A stretch of DNA of 64,000 nt from Neptunomonas japonica DSM 18939 (GTDB taxonomy: Bacteria; Pseudomonadota; Gammaproteobacteria; Pseudomonadales; Balneatricaceae). The notes below the pieces were generated by a model that was not told the origin of the DNA, made no database searches, and was given only the letters and a program-made list of their open reading frames with translations. The position numbers and the translations under genes are program-made. Positions 8,270 to 16,465 of the stretch are shown in pieces. The stretch is taken from positions 1 through 64,000 of the forward strand of contig NZ_KE383917.1 of the NCBI RefSeq assembly GCF_000422765.1, given 5' to 3'. How positions within the stretch are numbered: position 1 is the stretch's first letter; every line of letters starts with the position of its first letter.

Positions 8270-9472
8270 TTATGCAGATAAAGTCAGGACTTTAACCGCG
8301 TTAGAGTCGGTCAGCATGCCGCCTACTCGTTTTGTTGTATAAAAGCCTACATAAGGCTTGTTGGTGTATGGGTCACGAAGGATTCGAGTCCCGATTCGAT
8401 CAACAATGGTGTAAGCACGCTTGTAATGCCCGAACATCATGGAGTTTGCATCTGCGGCAACCACTGGCATATCGTCGTTTTCAGCGATTGAATAGCCAAG
8501 TAAAGACGAAGGTTCATCGGCTTGTAAGCCAGGCGCCCACAAGTAGTTACCCTGCGCATCTTTTAATGTGCGGGCTTTATGCAATGTCGTACCTGCCATC
8601 ATGAACTGAGAACCGTTGCGATAGCCTTTTTTCAATCCGTAGATCAGGCTTAACAGGTCGTCACCATCAAAGTCGCCTGATGTGCCGGAATGAATTTTCT
8701 GAATCTGCCCGAAAGCGCGAACATTATCAGCCGTGAGTGTCAATGTGTGAGCCAAGATCCCTTTTGGCTTATTGGTGCCATCACCCAAAAGAAATGCAGA
8801 GCCTTCCTTTTCTGCAAAATCCATTGCTACTTCACCATTAAGCCAAGCCTCTACATTAAAGAACACATCATCCAATGACGTTTGTGTGGCTTGTGGGTTA
8901 GCGTAAATCTCACCCATTGTAGCGATGATCTGAGCCAGTGTTGGTGTGCCAGTAGCAGGTCGCGCAGCTTCTTCGCCTACCCATCCAGAACCTACACCCC
9001 CCAAGTTCACTAATTTTTTATGGTCTGCTGTTGAAATGGTAATGGTGTTGCATACTTGTCGCATAGGCGACTCATTGCGCATCAGCTCAATAATTGTACG
9101 GTCTAGATCTTCAGGAACAGCAAAACCGCCATCTGCATCAGCTGTGATATTCAGCGCTTTTTGTTGTAACTCAAGAAGACCATCATCACTGCCTTTTCGC
9201 ATGAACTGAGTGAATGCGGTTTTGTGCGCTTCCACTTCTTTAGACACGCCCGTTGCACCTGGACGCTTTAAGCCTGCCAATTCTTTTTCTAGCGCGGTTT
9301 TGTATTCATCCAGATCAGACAGCTTGCCGTTAAGCCCGTCAACCTGCTCTGCCAACTTGCCTTTTTCTGCGTCGATAGCATCAAAACGCTTATCGTTTTT
9401 TTCTTTAAATTCATCGAACTTGCCTTTGAATTCGGCGGCGACTTGTTCAATATCTTTTAATTCAACTGACAT
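8270..9472 (-). CDS. Major capsid protein, HK97 fold
   Basis: This 400-residue protein carries an N-terminal delta-domain scaffold of about 100 residues with coiled-coil character (VAAEFKGKFDEFKEKNDKRF onward). The mature capsid domain follows: GGFAVPEDLDRTIIELMRNESPMRQ is the typical start, and GLKKGYRNGSQFMMAGTTL and the closing VGFYTTKRVGG block match HK97 gp5-type capsids. The protease gene immediately upstream should remove the delta domain. The terminator at 8221-8246 follows. Confidence 0.93.
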   Translation of the reverse strand: MSVELKDIEQVAAEFKGKFDEFKEKNDKRFDAIDAEKGKLAEQVDGLNGKLSDLDEYKTALEKELAGLKRPGATGVSKEVEAHKTAFTQFMRKGSDDGLLELQQKALNITADADGGFAVPEDLDRTIIELMRNESPMRQVCNTITISTADHKKLVNLGGVGSGWVGEEAARPATGTPTLAQIIATMGEIYANPQATQTSLDDVFFNVEAWLNGEVAMDFAEKEGSAFLLGDGTNKPKGILAHTLTLTADNVRAFGQIQKIHSGTSGDFDGDDLLSLIYGLKKGYRNGSQFMMAGTTLHKARTLKDAQGNYLWAPGLQADEPSSLLGYSIAENDDMPVVAADANSMMFGHYKRAYTIVDRIGTRILRDPYTNKPYVGFYTTKRVGGMLTDSNAVKVLTLSA

Positions 9473-9474
9473 AT

Positions 9475-10137
9475 TTATTGCTCCGTAAAGAGGTTGGAAA
9501 TTGTTTTAAGGGATTGCAGTGCTTTATCTGTTTCTGCCTCTCGCAGATCGAGAGCACTAAAGCCATGAGCCATAAAGCCTTTGGCTTGCGAACGTGAAAA
9601 CCCAACCTCTCGCAGGGTTCTCTCTATCTCACTGGGACGCGGAATTGTTCCGTGATCCAATGCGGTTTTTACGTTAGAAATTCGGGCTTCATCGTTAGAT
9701 GGAAAAGTAACTAGCGACACCTCCCATAGATCGAGCTCTTTCAATATGAAGGCGTCTTTTTCACTGTCGTAGTCGTAATCATTCAGCATATAACCGATAG
9801 ACATGCCTGACAGAGAGCCCGCTTTCATGTGGGCGTGTGCACGCTTAGCTAATGGGTCATCATCCACCAGCAACCGGCCTTTAACATACAAGCCGGTTTC
9901 GTCTTCTTTCATTTCGGTATAAATACCAATTGGCTCATTCATGTTGTGCTGCCAGAGCAGTGCAGGCATGCGGCCTTTTTCTTTCCAGGCAGCTAAGCTT
10001 TTCTCAAATGCACCGCGTACCACGATATCCATCTGGCTATCTTTAACACCGAATACAGAGCCATAACCTTCAAACTCGCCTGTATCGCTTACGCTCTTGA
10101 TGTTTAGGGCAACATCAAGCCGTTTCTTTGTCAGCAT
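9475..10137 (-). CDS. HK97-family prohead protease
   Basis: This 220-residue serine protease of the S78 family cleaves capsid delta domains during head maturation. Visible signatures are FEGYGSVFGVKD, LWQHN with the likely catalytic His64, KAGSLSGMSIGY with the likely nucleophilic serine at 110 or 113, and ELDLWEVSLVTFPSN with Glu139. Its start lies inside the 3' end of the portal gene (23-base overlap), which implies coupled translation. The C-terminal 60 residues are helical, as in family members with a scaffold-like tail. Confidence 0.92.
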   Translation of the reverse strand: MLTKKRLDVALNIKSVSDTGEFEGYGSVFGVKDSQMDIVVRGAFEKSLAAWKEKGRMPALLWQHNMNEPIGIYTEMKEDETGLYVKGRLLVDDDPLAKRAHAHMKAGSLSGMSIGYMLNDYDYDSEKDAFILKELDLWEVSLVTFPSNDEARISNVKTALDHGTIPRPSEIERTLREVGFSRSQAKGFMAHGFSALDLREAETDKALQSLKTISNLFTEQ

Positions 10138-11332
10138 TGTTATTGCTCTCCGGGTTTGTGGTCATGTTAAGAGGTGTTAAGTAGTGGTCGCCGCCTTCAC
10201 GCGGGTTCATGTCTTCCAGTTCACGGCAATCATTCGGGCTTAAGATTCCCCAGTTAATACCTTGGCCGTATGATTCATAGCGCGCTTTTAGGTTGCCGCG
10301 TAACAAAGCAGCCGCATTAAACTTTGCGTAATACCGGCCACGGTCTGAGGGCTTAAGTAATCCAACATTTATACGGCTTTCAATGCGGGTCATGTATGAA
10401 ACAAGCCCATAATTCACAAAGCTCAAACCAAGCTCTTCAATATTGTTGAAAGATGCTTTTTCAAGGTTGGCTACAAGGTGCGGCGGCACTCGATAGATTG
10501 CGCATATTTCATCACGTTGAAATTTTCGGGTTTCAAGGAACTGCGAATCTTCGGCATTTAGACTGATCGGCTTCCAGTCCAAACCCATTTCAAGAATCAT
10601 TGGCTTATGACTGTTGGCCATGCCTTGATGGTTTTCTTGGAATTGTTCTTTTAAGCGATTAAATGCGGTATCTGATAAAGATTCGGCTGTTTTCAATATC
10701 CCTGTTGGGGTTGCGCCATTTTTGAACATTCTGGCGCCATGCTCTTCTGTCGCTAACCCTAGCGCTATTGCTTCCCGCGCATAGGCCACTGGATTTAATC
10801 CGGTTAGCCCATCCAGCGTTAATCCTCGAACATGCCAAATATCATCTTGTGTTAGCGTTTCAGTAGTGCCATTTTTAAACTTAACTTGGTAACTAGGCTC
10901 ATAATCAGTATCGAGCGTTGGAGTAACCGCCCCCGGATCAATGGGTAATAGCTCGACCACTTCACCCATCACTTTGACTTTATAAGCGTAAAAATTGCCA
11001 CGTAAGCATAAGCACACCATAAGCAATTCCCAAAACTCTTGGGCTGTCATGTAGTCATTAGGCGCTATAGTTAGCAGTGAATAAAGTTTGTGCTTTGTCG
11101 CAGGCTTACGGATTCGGTCTGTTTGTTCAAATAGTTTACAAGGAAGCATCCCCATTGATTCAGATAGCACACGAACGCACGCGAAAACAGTGGTTAATTG
11201 CATCGCCTGACTACTTGAAACGGCCCGACCTGTATAGGTGTCGTGGCCATAGCCAACAACAGCGGCGAGCTTGTCCGGTGTATCTATGATTTCTACCGAT
11301 GATTTACGGCTAAACCAAGAAAATAAGCCCAT
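10115..11332 (-). CDS. Portal protein, HK97 family
   Basis: This 405-residue protein forms the dodecameric portal through which DNA is packaged. Typical elements are the N-terminal TVFACVRVLSESMGMLPCKL, the block DDIWHVRGLTLDGLTGLNPV with AREAIALGLATEEHGARMFK, and FQRDEICAIYRVPPHLV. Its start abuts the terminase large-subunit stop with no gap, and its 3' end overlaps the protease gene. Length is normal for the family. Confidence 0.93.
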   Translation of the reverse strand: MGLFSWFSRKSSVEIIDTPDKLAAVVGYGHDTYTGRAVSSSQAMQLTTVFACVRVLSESMGMLPCKLFEQTDRIRKPATKHKLYSLLTIAPNDYMTAQEFWELLMVCLCLRGNFYAYKVKVMGEVVELLPIDPGAVTPTLDTDYEPSYQVKFKNGTTETLTQDDIWHVRGLTLDGLTGLNPVAYAREAIALGLATEEHGARMFKNGATPTGILKTAESLSDTAFNRLKEQFQENHQGMANSHKPMILEMGLDWKPISLNAEDSQFLETRKFQRDEICAIYRVPPHLVANLEKASFNNIEELGLSFVNYGLVSYMTRIESRINVGLLKPSDRGRYYAKFNAAALLRGNLKARYESYGQGINWGILSPNDCRELEDMNPREGGDHYLTPLNMTTNPESNNNADKETA

Positions 11333-13060
11333 TTATAAAGTCCTGATTCCGTGTGTTTCAAGGTGGTCTGAAATGTCATCTTCATGCGGCGTGTTCTGAT
11401 CAAGCATCGCTCGACCTATCGCCATGATTAAAGCAACGGCTCCATCAATCTTGTTGTCATTGCCTTCTTTAACAGGTCTTACTATGTCGTCATTGCCACG
11501 AACATGAGCGCCTACGGTGTTAGAAATACACCAGGTCATGATGGGGTTGCCGTCATGATGGAAGCGCCCGGTTTTAATCGCGGCTTCAAGCTCTTTCATT
11601 GGGTCTGACATGTTTGTGAAGTTCTGCGTGATCGTGACCGGCTCTAGTCCTTCATCAAGCAAATGATGAGATAAGCTAGTTGCACCAGCGGGGTCGATAC
11701 CGATTGCTCGGATAGGTGCGAGCTCGCGCATTCCAAGGCATTCATGAAGTATTTCGCGGTAATCAATCTCTGCGCCATCCGTCAATATCAACAGATTTTC
11801 GTTAAACCAACCCTGAAAACGGTCGGCCATACGCTGGTTATCAGTATCAAAGGCAGTGTCATAAGGAACAAAGAAGCGAGGCGCTATACAGTAGTAGTGA
11901 AGCTTTCCATCAATATCGCGTACAAACACACGCGGGACCGAGTTCATATCTAGCTTGCGGGCTAAATCGGCGCCTAAATAACTGTCTTCACCTTTGAATT
12001 GTTCAGCAGTGAGTGTTTTATCTTCGCACTTCGCCCACTCTTCCATGTTGAAGAAAGCGCTTTTACTGGATACCCATATGTTTAAATGCTTTGTTTTGAA
12101 CGCGTTTGCCATACGCGGGTTTTTGATCGCTTTCTCTTGACGGGCTAGAAGGTACTCTGCAAAAACTGAGATACCCATATTGGGGTTAGCTTTGCGCAAA
12201 GCAGCTTCAGAAGTCCAATCATCCTCTTTGTCTACGGTATAGATAACACCAAACAGCTCATCGTCTAACGTTATGCCTTCTAGCATTTCAATCACACGGC
12301 GACGATGCTCATAGCAAGGTCCAGCGATATCAGTGCCCGCTGTCGTTATCGCCCATATTAAAGGCTGTTCCCGCGCACCCATGCCGGTAATCATTGTTTC
12401 GTATAGCTTGTCGTCAGTATGTTCGTGATACTCATCAACTATGGCGAAGTGTGGCGAACTACCGTCGCCAGGATCACCAATCAGAGGTTCAAAACGCGAA
12501 TCATCAGAAGCAATGTTCATATTTTTAGCATTAACCTCAATGCTAAAACGCTCTACCAGATCGGGCGTTCTGGTACACATTAACCGCGCGGGGCGAAACA
12601 CCTCCCAAGCTTGCTTTTCTGTTGTGGCACCCGAGTAAACTTCGGCCCCAGCCTCTCCATCTGCAGCGAACATATAGATACCAGAACCTGCCCCAACTAC
12701 TGACTTCCCGTTCTTTCGTGGTATCTCTGAATAAGCCTCTCTAAACCGTCTAAATCCTGATTTCTTTATCTTCCAGCCGAACACACAAGCGAATTGAAAT
12801 AACTGCCAAGGCTCAAGCTTTATACTTAACCTAGACCGTGCCCACTTTCCTTTTGTGTGCGGTAGTTTTTGAACAAATCGACAAGCTCTCTCGCCTGCGG
12901 CCTTATCAAATTTGTATTTATAAGAGCGCTTTTCTGACTCTTTTAAATCGTCAAGGTGTCTTTTGCATGCTAATTGAATGTATCGACAAACTAGGATGCG
13001 ACCGGCTACAACATCGCGCGCGTATTTATTGGCCGCATTGACGTTTGGATAGCTGGCCAT
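11333..13060 (-). CDS. Terminase large subunit
   Basis: This 575-residue DNA-packaging motor belongs to the Terminase_1 family. The ATPase domain has a Walker A-like IPRKNGKS at residues 113-120 and a Walker [11 protein letters not shown] with Asp209-Glu210. The C-terminal nuclease domain shows an RNase H-like start [12 protein letters not shown], the segment [10 protein letters not shown] and an Asp near [18 protein letters not shown]. It lies three bases after the small subunit and directly before the portal, the standard order. Confidence 0.93.
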   Translation of the reverse strand: MASYPNVNAANKYARDVVAGRILVCRYIQLACKRHLDDLKESEKRSYKYKFDKAAGERACRFVQKLPHTKGKWARSRLSIKLEPWQLFQFACVFGWKIKKSGFRRFREAYSEIPRKNGKSVVGAGSGIYMFAADGEAGAEVYSGATTEKQAWEVFRPARLMCTRTPDLVERFSIEVNAKNMNIASDDSRFEPLIGDPGDGSSPHFAIVDEYHEHTDDKLYETMITGMGAREQPLIWAITTAGTDIAGPCYEHRRRVIEMLEGITLDDELFGVIYTVDKEDDWTSEAALRKANPNMGISVFAEYLLARQEKAIKNPRMANAFKTKHLNIWVSSKSAFFNMEEWAKCEDKTLTAEQFKGEDSYLGADLARKLDMNSVPRVFVRDIDGKLHYYCIAPRFFVPYDTAFDTDNQRMADRFQGWFNENLLILTDGAEIDYREILHECLGMRELAPIRAIGIDPAGATSLSHHLLDEGLEPVTITQNFTNMSDPMKELEAAIKTGRFHHDGNPIMTWCISNTVGAHVRGNDDIVRPVKEGNDNKIDGAVALIMAIGRAMLDQNTPHEDDISDHLETHGIRTL

Positions 13061-13063
13061 TAA

Positions 13064-13540
13064 TTAAAATTCCTCGAATGCATTCCCTTTCTTATTGCCA
13101 CCAGTGGAGCCCATCAAGCGACCGCGCGCTGCGGGAGACAATCCAAGAGATGACCCGATTGAGTCAATTTGTCGAATCGCTTCATTTTTTGCGGTTAGCG
13201 CTGGGTTTTTTATCGGACCACCTGTGGCGCCCGTTACAACAATTCCATCTTTTAAGGCAAGAGCATCTGCATCCCGAAAGGTCTGGTATGCAGAGCAAAA
13301 GATTTCAAGGTTATGCAGATCGGTAGCGGCTAATATTTTCTGACTACATAAATGAGGACATAACCTTTCCCACATCTCGCGAGCAAGTTCGCGGCCTTCT
13401 TCCTGCATCCACCAGGGCGGATCAATATTTACGACGAGATCAAAAACAACTGCGTCCGGGTTCGCATTCCTACTACCAGATAATAATTTTTGCTCGTTCG
13501 GCTTTTTCTTCGCGCCCGATTTTCCAGCGACGCCAGCCAT
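13064..13540 (-). CDS. Terminase small subunit, P27 family
   Basis: This 158-residue protein starts MAGVAGKSGAKKKPNEQKLL. The motif GVAGKSG..K, the helices around GRELAREMWERLCPHLCSQK, and the closing KNEAIRQIDSIGSSLGLSPAARGRL are diagnostic of P27-type small terminases, which bind the packaging site. It is preceded by an HNH nuclease gene and an 87-base spacer. In HK97-like phages the HNH protein assists TerL-TerS cleavage at cos, so this pairing suggests cos packaging (inference). Confidence 0.9.
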   Translation of the reverse strand: MAGVAGKSGAKKKPNEQKLLSGSRNANPDAVVFDLVVNIDPPWWMQEEGRELAREMWERLCPHLCSQKILAATDLHNLEIFCSAYQTFRDADALALKDGIVVTGATGGPIKNPALTAKNEAIRQIDSIGSSLGLSPAARGRLMGSTGGNKKGNAFEEF

Positions 13541-13627
13541 TTGAATTCCCCAGTTTTAAATTTATATTCTAGACACGTAAAAAATTGACTAAGGGGGACG
13601 GTGTCCGTGTGCGTAGGTTGTAGAGAT

Positions 13628-14008
13628 TTACCCCGCCCCTCCCCTTGTGGGTGTGCGTGATACTCCACGCTTTGATTCCTTAGCGGTTTTCTCGTTGTGG
13701 CAAGGCTCACACAACCATTGAAGGTTGCTCATGTCTGAGCTGCCGCCTTCGGCCTCTGGCACGATGTGATCACAGATAGAACCTGTCGAAACAATTCCCT
13801 TCAACCGACACAAGACACACAACCCATCAGCATTAGCTTTAACTATGTCGCGCTTACGTCGCCAAGGCCTGCCGCCTCTTCCTTTGCCTGAGTTGGACCA
13901 TGCCTTGCGCTCTGCCTTGTGCGCGTGTTCATCACAGTAGCCATGCTTATGCTGTGTGGTGTGGCGGCATCCTTGCAGCCTGCATGCTTTCGGCGTCCGT
14001 GGCGGCAT
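13628..14008 (-). CDS. Phage HNH endonuclease next to terminase
   Basis: The likely start is the ATG at 14008 (MPPRTPKACRLQGCRH), preceded by AAGGAGTG. It gives 126 residues. The N-terminal zinc-like cluster CRLQGCRH...HGYCDEH is followed by the HNH core: CVLCRLKGIVSTGSICDHIV, the EAEGGSSDMSNLQWLC block, and EPCHNEKTA. The DH, N and H of the HNH motif are all present. A longer frame upstream exists but overlaps Rz1 and adds an unlikely hydrophobic leader. The position beside TerS matches HNH proteins required for cos cleavage in HK97-type phages. Confidence 0.88.
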   Translation of the reverse strand: MPPRTPKACRLQGCRHTTQHKHGYCDEHAHKAERKAWSNSGKGRGGRPWRRKRDIVKANADGLCVLCRLKGIVSTGSICDHIVPEAEGGSSDMSNLQWLCEPCHNEKTAKESKRGVSRTPTRGGAG

Positions 14009-14012
14009 GCTT

Positions 14013-14282
14013 TCACTCCTTAACTTTGCAGTCTTTAATTCGTCCGCTATTAATCTCCCGAGCACATAGAAGACGAGCATTACAAAGATCACTCGCTTCA
14101 TGCTGGTCTAATCCCCACTCAAGTAATAACTGCTTACTGAATCCCATTGCTAATGGTTGGTGGCAGTCGGCTAGGTATCGATCAGGGATCACTACACGCC
14201 GAGGGGTGAGCCAATCCGTTAGAGCACAGGATGATACTGATAGACTCATCAGTAAGATCATTAGTGTTTGTATTGGTCGCAT
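14013..14282 (-). CDS. Rz1-like outer-membrane spanin lipoprotein
   Basis: Starting at 14282 (MRPIQTLMILLMSLSVSSCA), the 89-residue frame has a signal peptide with lipobox SVSSC, so the mature protein would begin at that cysteine and be outer-membrane anchored. It overlaps the 3' part of the upstream Rz-like gene in another frame by about 100 bases, the classical overlapping Rz/Rz1 layout. With Rz it would fuse the inner and outer membranes in the last lysis step. The mature part is longer and more Cys-rich than lambda Rz1. Confidence 0.72.
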   Translation of the reverse strand: MRPIQTLMILLMSLSVSSCALTDWLTPRRVVIPDRYLADCHQPLAMGFSKQLLLEWGLDQHEASDLCNARLLCAREINSGRIKDCKVKE

Positions 14283-14511
14283 GCCGTACCGCCGCTTTGA
14301 TCTGTTCTGCATTACGTTTAAGTGCTGCCTCAACCTGCACTAAGCCATGATCAGCAGTATTAACAACCGCTTGGTTGTCTTTGATATCCTTAAGTTCTTT
14401 CTCGATAACGGCCTTGGCTTGCAGCTCTGAATAGATGAACCAAGCACCACCACCCATCATCAGCACTAACACAACAGTCACTACCTTTGATGCTAGAAAC
14501 CTACTTATCAT
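14182..14511 (-). CDS. Rz-like inner-membrane spanin
   Basis: The start at 14511 (MISRFLASKVVTVVLVLMM) overlaps the stop of the 61-residue upstream gene, giving 109 residues. One N-terminal transmembrane helix (about residues 9-28) is followed by a predicted coiled-coil periplasmic domain (SELQAKAVIEKELKDIKDNQ onward). That is the usual Rz topology. The 3' end overlaps the lipoprotein gene in a different frame. The pair is identified by topology and nesting, since spanins diverge strongly in sequence. Confidence 0.72.
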   Translation of the reverse strand: MISRFLASKVVTVVLVLMMGGGAWFIYSELQAKAVIEKELKDIKDNQAVVNTADHGLVQVEAALKRNAEQIKAAVRHATNTNTNDLTDESISIILCSNGLAHPSACSDP

Positions 14512-14686
14512 TACTAACATAGAGCTCACCAACATTAGCGCCGTTATACATGGCAAGAATCAATGCTTGAGCTGCCACCCATGTTCCACCGTCTAACTTC
14601 CCAGCAAACAATGCGATATGAGAAACCAAATCAGCAGTGGCAGCCAGCCAGAACTTACGGCTACGATAGCGATTATCAGCAGTCAT
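14501..14686 (-). CDS. Small membrane protein of lysis cassette (holin-like)
   Basis: This 61-residue protein starts MTADNRYRSRKFWLAATADL. A short basic N-terminus is followed by two hydrophobic stretches (FWLAATADLVSHIALF and VAAQALILAMYNGANV) separated by a GKLDGG turn. The size, topology and place between endolysin and spanins fit a holin or antiholin, but similar small phage proteins exist with unproven roles. Its start overlaps the upstream stop (ATGA) and its stop overlaps the Rz start. Confidence 0.55.
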   Translation of the reverse strand: MTADNRYRSRKFWLAATADLVSHIALFAGKLDGGTWVAAQALILAMYNGANVGELYVSNDK

Positions 14687-15003
14687 AACTCTGTCCGGTG
14701 CTGTTCTTTATCAATCACATATTCAGCGTGCGTATAACCCTCGTCTTTAAAGTACTGACGAGTATCAGCAATCATTCGCGTGAGGTGTCCGTTACCTGGC
14801 TTTTGAGAGAGAGCAATGCACACATACATAGTGCGACTACCATCATCAGCAGCCGGTCTATCTTCAACGGTGACGGTGGCAGTGAAAGTGGACTCATCAA
14901 CAAAGTCATACCTCAACACATACCGGAAGCAGTGAGGGCAAGAATAGCGCTTCTCAACAGTCGTTCTTCCGAACAATAGATAATCGGCTTTATACGCTGC
15001 CAT
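14683..15003 (-). CDS. Unrecognised protein in lysis cassette
   Basis: This 106-residue protein starts MAAYKADYLLFGRTTVEKRY. A single CPHC pair near residue 22 could be half of a metal site or a disulfide. The rest is polar with no signal peptide or membrane segment. It is coupled to the next gene by an ATGA overlap and lies 13 bases after the endolysin stop. I do not recognise a family. Confidence 0.55.
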   Translation of the reverse strand: MAAYKADYLLFGRTTVEKRYSCPHCFRYVLRYDFVDESTFTATVTVEDRPAADDGSRTMYVCIALSQKPGNGHLTRMIADTRQYFKDEGYTHAEYVIDKEQHRTEL

Positions 15004-15016
15004 GACTCACCCCGTC

Positions 15017-15478
15017 TTAATTTCCTATGCACTGCTTATATTCAGAATTCCGCCGCTTGATTAACCCTTTAAGCTTTCGCCCCTTGAAGTACGACCATCG
15101 CTTGATTTGCTCACATGCTGCCGAGTATTCACCCGCATTCAGCTTACGAACTAGAGTTGATCTACAGAACGCACTACTACCAATGTTATAAGCGAGGGAT
15201 ATATAAGCGTCGTATTCATACTGATGGAGCGGAACCTTTACACAAGAGCGCAATGCGCCCTCGAATCTGGTTACATCATGAAGAGCTCTAGCAAGTGCCC
15301 GCTCTGGCGTTATGGTGTCGCCAGCTTTCACACCTTCGGTTGTGCCAAATCCTATCGTGGGCACATCGCCAACAACGGGTATATACGCTTTCTCTCGGTA
15401 TCCTTCGTAGCCCGTAATGCTGACAAACCCCAAAGCGCTTATCGTTAAAGCCGACACAGCAAATCTATTCTGGTTCAT
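15017..15478 (-). CDS. SAR-type endolysin (GH24 lysozyme)
   Basis: The start at 15478 (MNQNRFAVSALTISALGFVS) gives 153 residues. The weakly hydrophobic, Ala/Ser/Gly-rich N-terminal helix (6-22) looks like a signal-arrest-release anchor rather than a cleaved signal peptide. It is followed at once by the catalytic Glu25 in GYEGYRE and by GDVPTIGFGTT, the second active-site segment of this lysozyme branch. The C-terminal part (YEYDAYISLAYNIGSSAFC onward) is typical of P22-like GH24 enzymes. It would cleave peptidoglycan glycan strands after release from the inner membrane. Its start overlaps the upstream gene by 14 bases. Confidence 0.88.
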   Translation of the reverse strand: MNQNRFAVSALTISALGFVSITGYEGYREKAYIPVVGDVPTIGFGTTEGVKAGDTITPERALARALHDVTRFEGALRSCVKVPLHQYEYDAYISLAYNIGSSAFCRSTLVRKLNAGEYSAACEQIKRWSYFKGRKLKGLIKRRNSEYKQCIGN

Positions 15479-15830
15479 GATATTCGCTCGGCAAGTTGCC
15501 ATGTGTTTTAAGCGTATTCACCCTGATTGCGTGTAATTCCTTCTCACGCTTATCGCGGCGCGCCAGCGCATACGAATTCACTATCAAGCCAAGCACAACG
15601 CCCATCATGCCAAACACAACACCCATATCAGCAAATGACATTACATCAACACCACTATCGGCGGCTTTTTGAATTACATCAACGCCATTCTCTGCTATGC
15701 CTTTAGCAACATCAGCCGAGTCATTTGCTGATTTCTGCGATGCGCCGCCAGCAACTGCAACCAACCCCGAGCCTTTCGTGAAGTAACTACTCCCTGTAAT
15801 AACGATCTGCTCGGTAGAATGCTGGTTCAT
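15465..15830 (-). CDS. Holin-like single-span membrane protein
   Basis: With the start at 15830 (MNQHSTEQIVITGSSYFTKG) the product is 121 residues. An in-frame ATG at 15842 is possible, but the 15830 start has a GGA seven bases before it. A polar Ser/Ala/Asp-rich N-terminal half precedes one transmembrane helix (FADMGVVFGMMGVVLGLIV) and a strongly charged cytoplasmic tail (ARRDKREKE). It is the first gene after the presumed late terminator and overlaps the endolysin gene, the usual holin slot. The holin role is inferred from topology and position. Confidence 0.6.
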   Translation of the reverse strand: MNQHSTEQIVITGSSYFTKGSGLVAVAGGASQKSANDSADVAKGIAENGVDVIQKAADSGVDVMSFADMGVVFGMMGVVLGLIVNSYALARRDKREKELHAIRVNTLKTHGNLPSEYHEPE

Positions 15831-15856
15831 ATCCCTATCCATAATTATCAACGCGC

Positions 15857-15888
15857 ACAAAAAAGCCCCGCATAAGCGAGGCTCTAAA
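15857..15888 (-). terminator. Intrinsic terminator ahead of lysis genes (tR'-like)
   Basis: On the minus strand the stem AGCCTCGC / GCGGGGCT with a TTAT loop is followed by six T. It lies between the Q-like gene (stop at 16004) and the first lysis gene (15830). In lambdoid phages the late transcript ends here unless Q modifies RNA polymerase. Confidence 0.82.
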
Positions 15889-15959
15889 ATCAGTGTACAA
15901 ACAATATAAGGGAGTGCTTTCGCAACCGTCCCACAATACAAAATACGGTACTCTTTCTG

Positions 15960-15985
15960 CCTTGATTAATCAAGGCACTATATCA
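15960..15985 (-). promoter_or_regulatory. Candidate late promoter with 16-bp perfect palindrome
   Basis: On the minus strand an extended -10 element TGA-TATAGT (15977-15985) lies 19 bases after the Q-like stop codon. Immediately downstream is the perfect palindrome CCTTGATTAATCAAGG at 15960-15975, around the expected start point. A second, imperfect copy (TTGATTAATTGAT) overlaps the -10 region. The layout resembles a lambdoid late promoter with a protein-binding element. The assignment is inference from position and motifs. Confidence 0.5.
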
Positions 15986-16003
15986 ATTAATCAAAATAAA
16001 GTT

Positions 16004-16465
16004 TCACGCGGCCTCAATATTCCGCAAATCAACCAAGTCTCTAACGTATTGAGCACCCTTATATACGTTGTCCTGGTACGCCGCACGACTTAAGCCAACC
16101 ATAGCGGCTATCTCTGCTTGTGAGTGAAAATCAGATCCAGTCTCTATATTTGGACGCTTAGAGTAATACACATCAGCTACTAGGCAATCATGGCGCTTGC
16201 TGTTCTGCTTTTGGAGTAGCTCCATTGCTTTAGTGCACCATTGGCTATACGGGCTCACAATTCGATCAAACATCATCGAGACTTGATTAATCATCTGATC
16301 GTCATGCTCACCAATGCCGCCAGTACAGCGCGGCAAGTCGCCTTTATAAGCAATTAGCTGATCAATTTGGTGTGAACGTCTCCATCCAGCATCCTTATTA
16401 AGATCATCCACCAGCACTACAGATAAATATCGATCAACTACATTTGTTACTTTGCTGTCCATCAA
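16004..16465 (-). CDS. Q-like late antitermination protein
   Basis: This 153-residue protein (MMDSKVTNVVDRYLSVVLVD) lies directly before the late promoter and terminator region. The pattern W....QID...Y.GDLPRC, then HDDQMI..VS..FDRIV, a YY-containing strand and a C-terminal helix-turn-helix (QAEIAAMVGLSRAAYQDNVY) recalls the phage 82 type Q family, which binds DNA near the late promoter and makes polymerase resistant to the terminator. It overlaps the upstream gene by four bases. Confidence comes from the combined position and domain pattern. Confidence 0.68.
   Translation of the reverse strand: MMDSKVTNVVDRYLSVVLVDDLNKDAGWRRSHQIDQLIAYKGDLPRCTGGIGEHDDQMINQVSMMFDRIVSPYSQWCTKAMELLQKQNSKRHDCLVADVYYSKRPNIETGSDFHSQAEIAAMVGLSRAAYQDNVYKGAQYVRDLVDLRNIEAA

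Noticed and set aside
13429-13710. A 93-codon minus-strand frame spanning the HNH-TerS junction.
   Set aside because: It overlaps both genes in another frame, has no domain pattern and no ribosome site.
14009-14101. A 31-residue hydrophobic N-terminal extension of the HNH nuclease.
   Set aside because: It overlaps the 3' end of the Rz1-like gene in another frame, and the ATG at 14008 has a good ribosome site.
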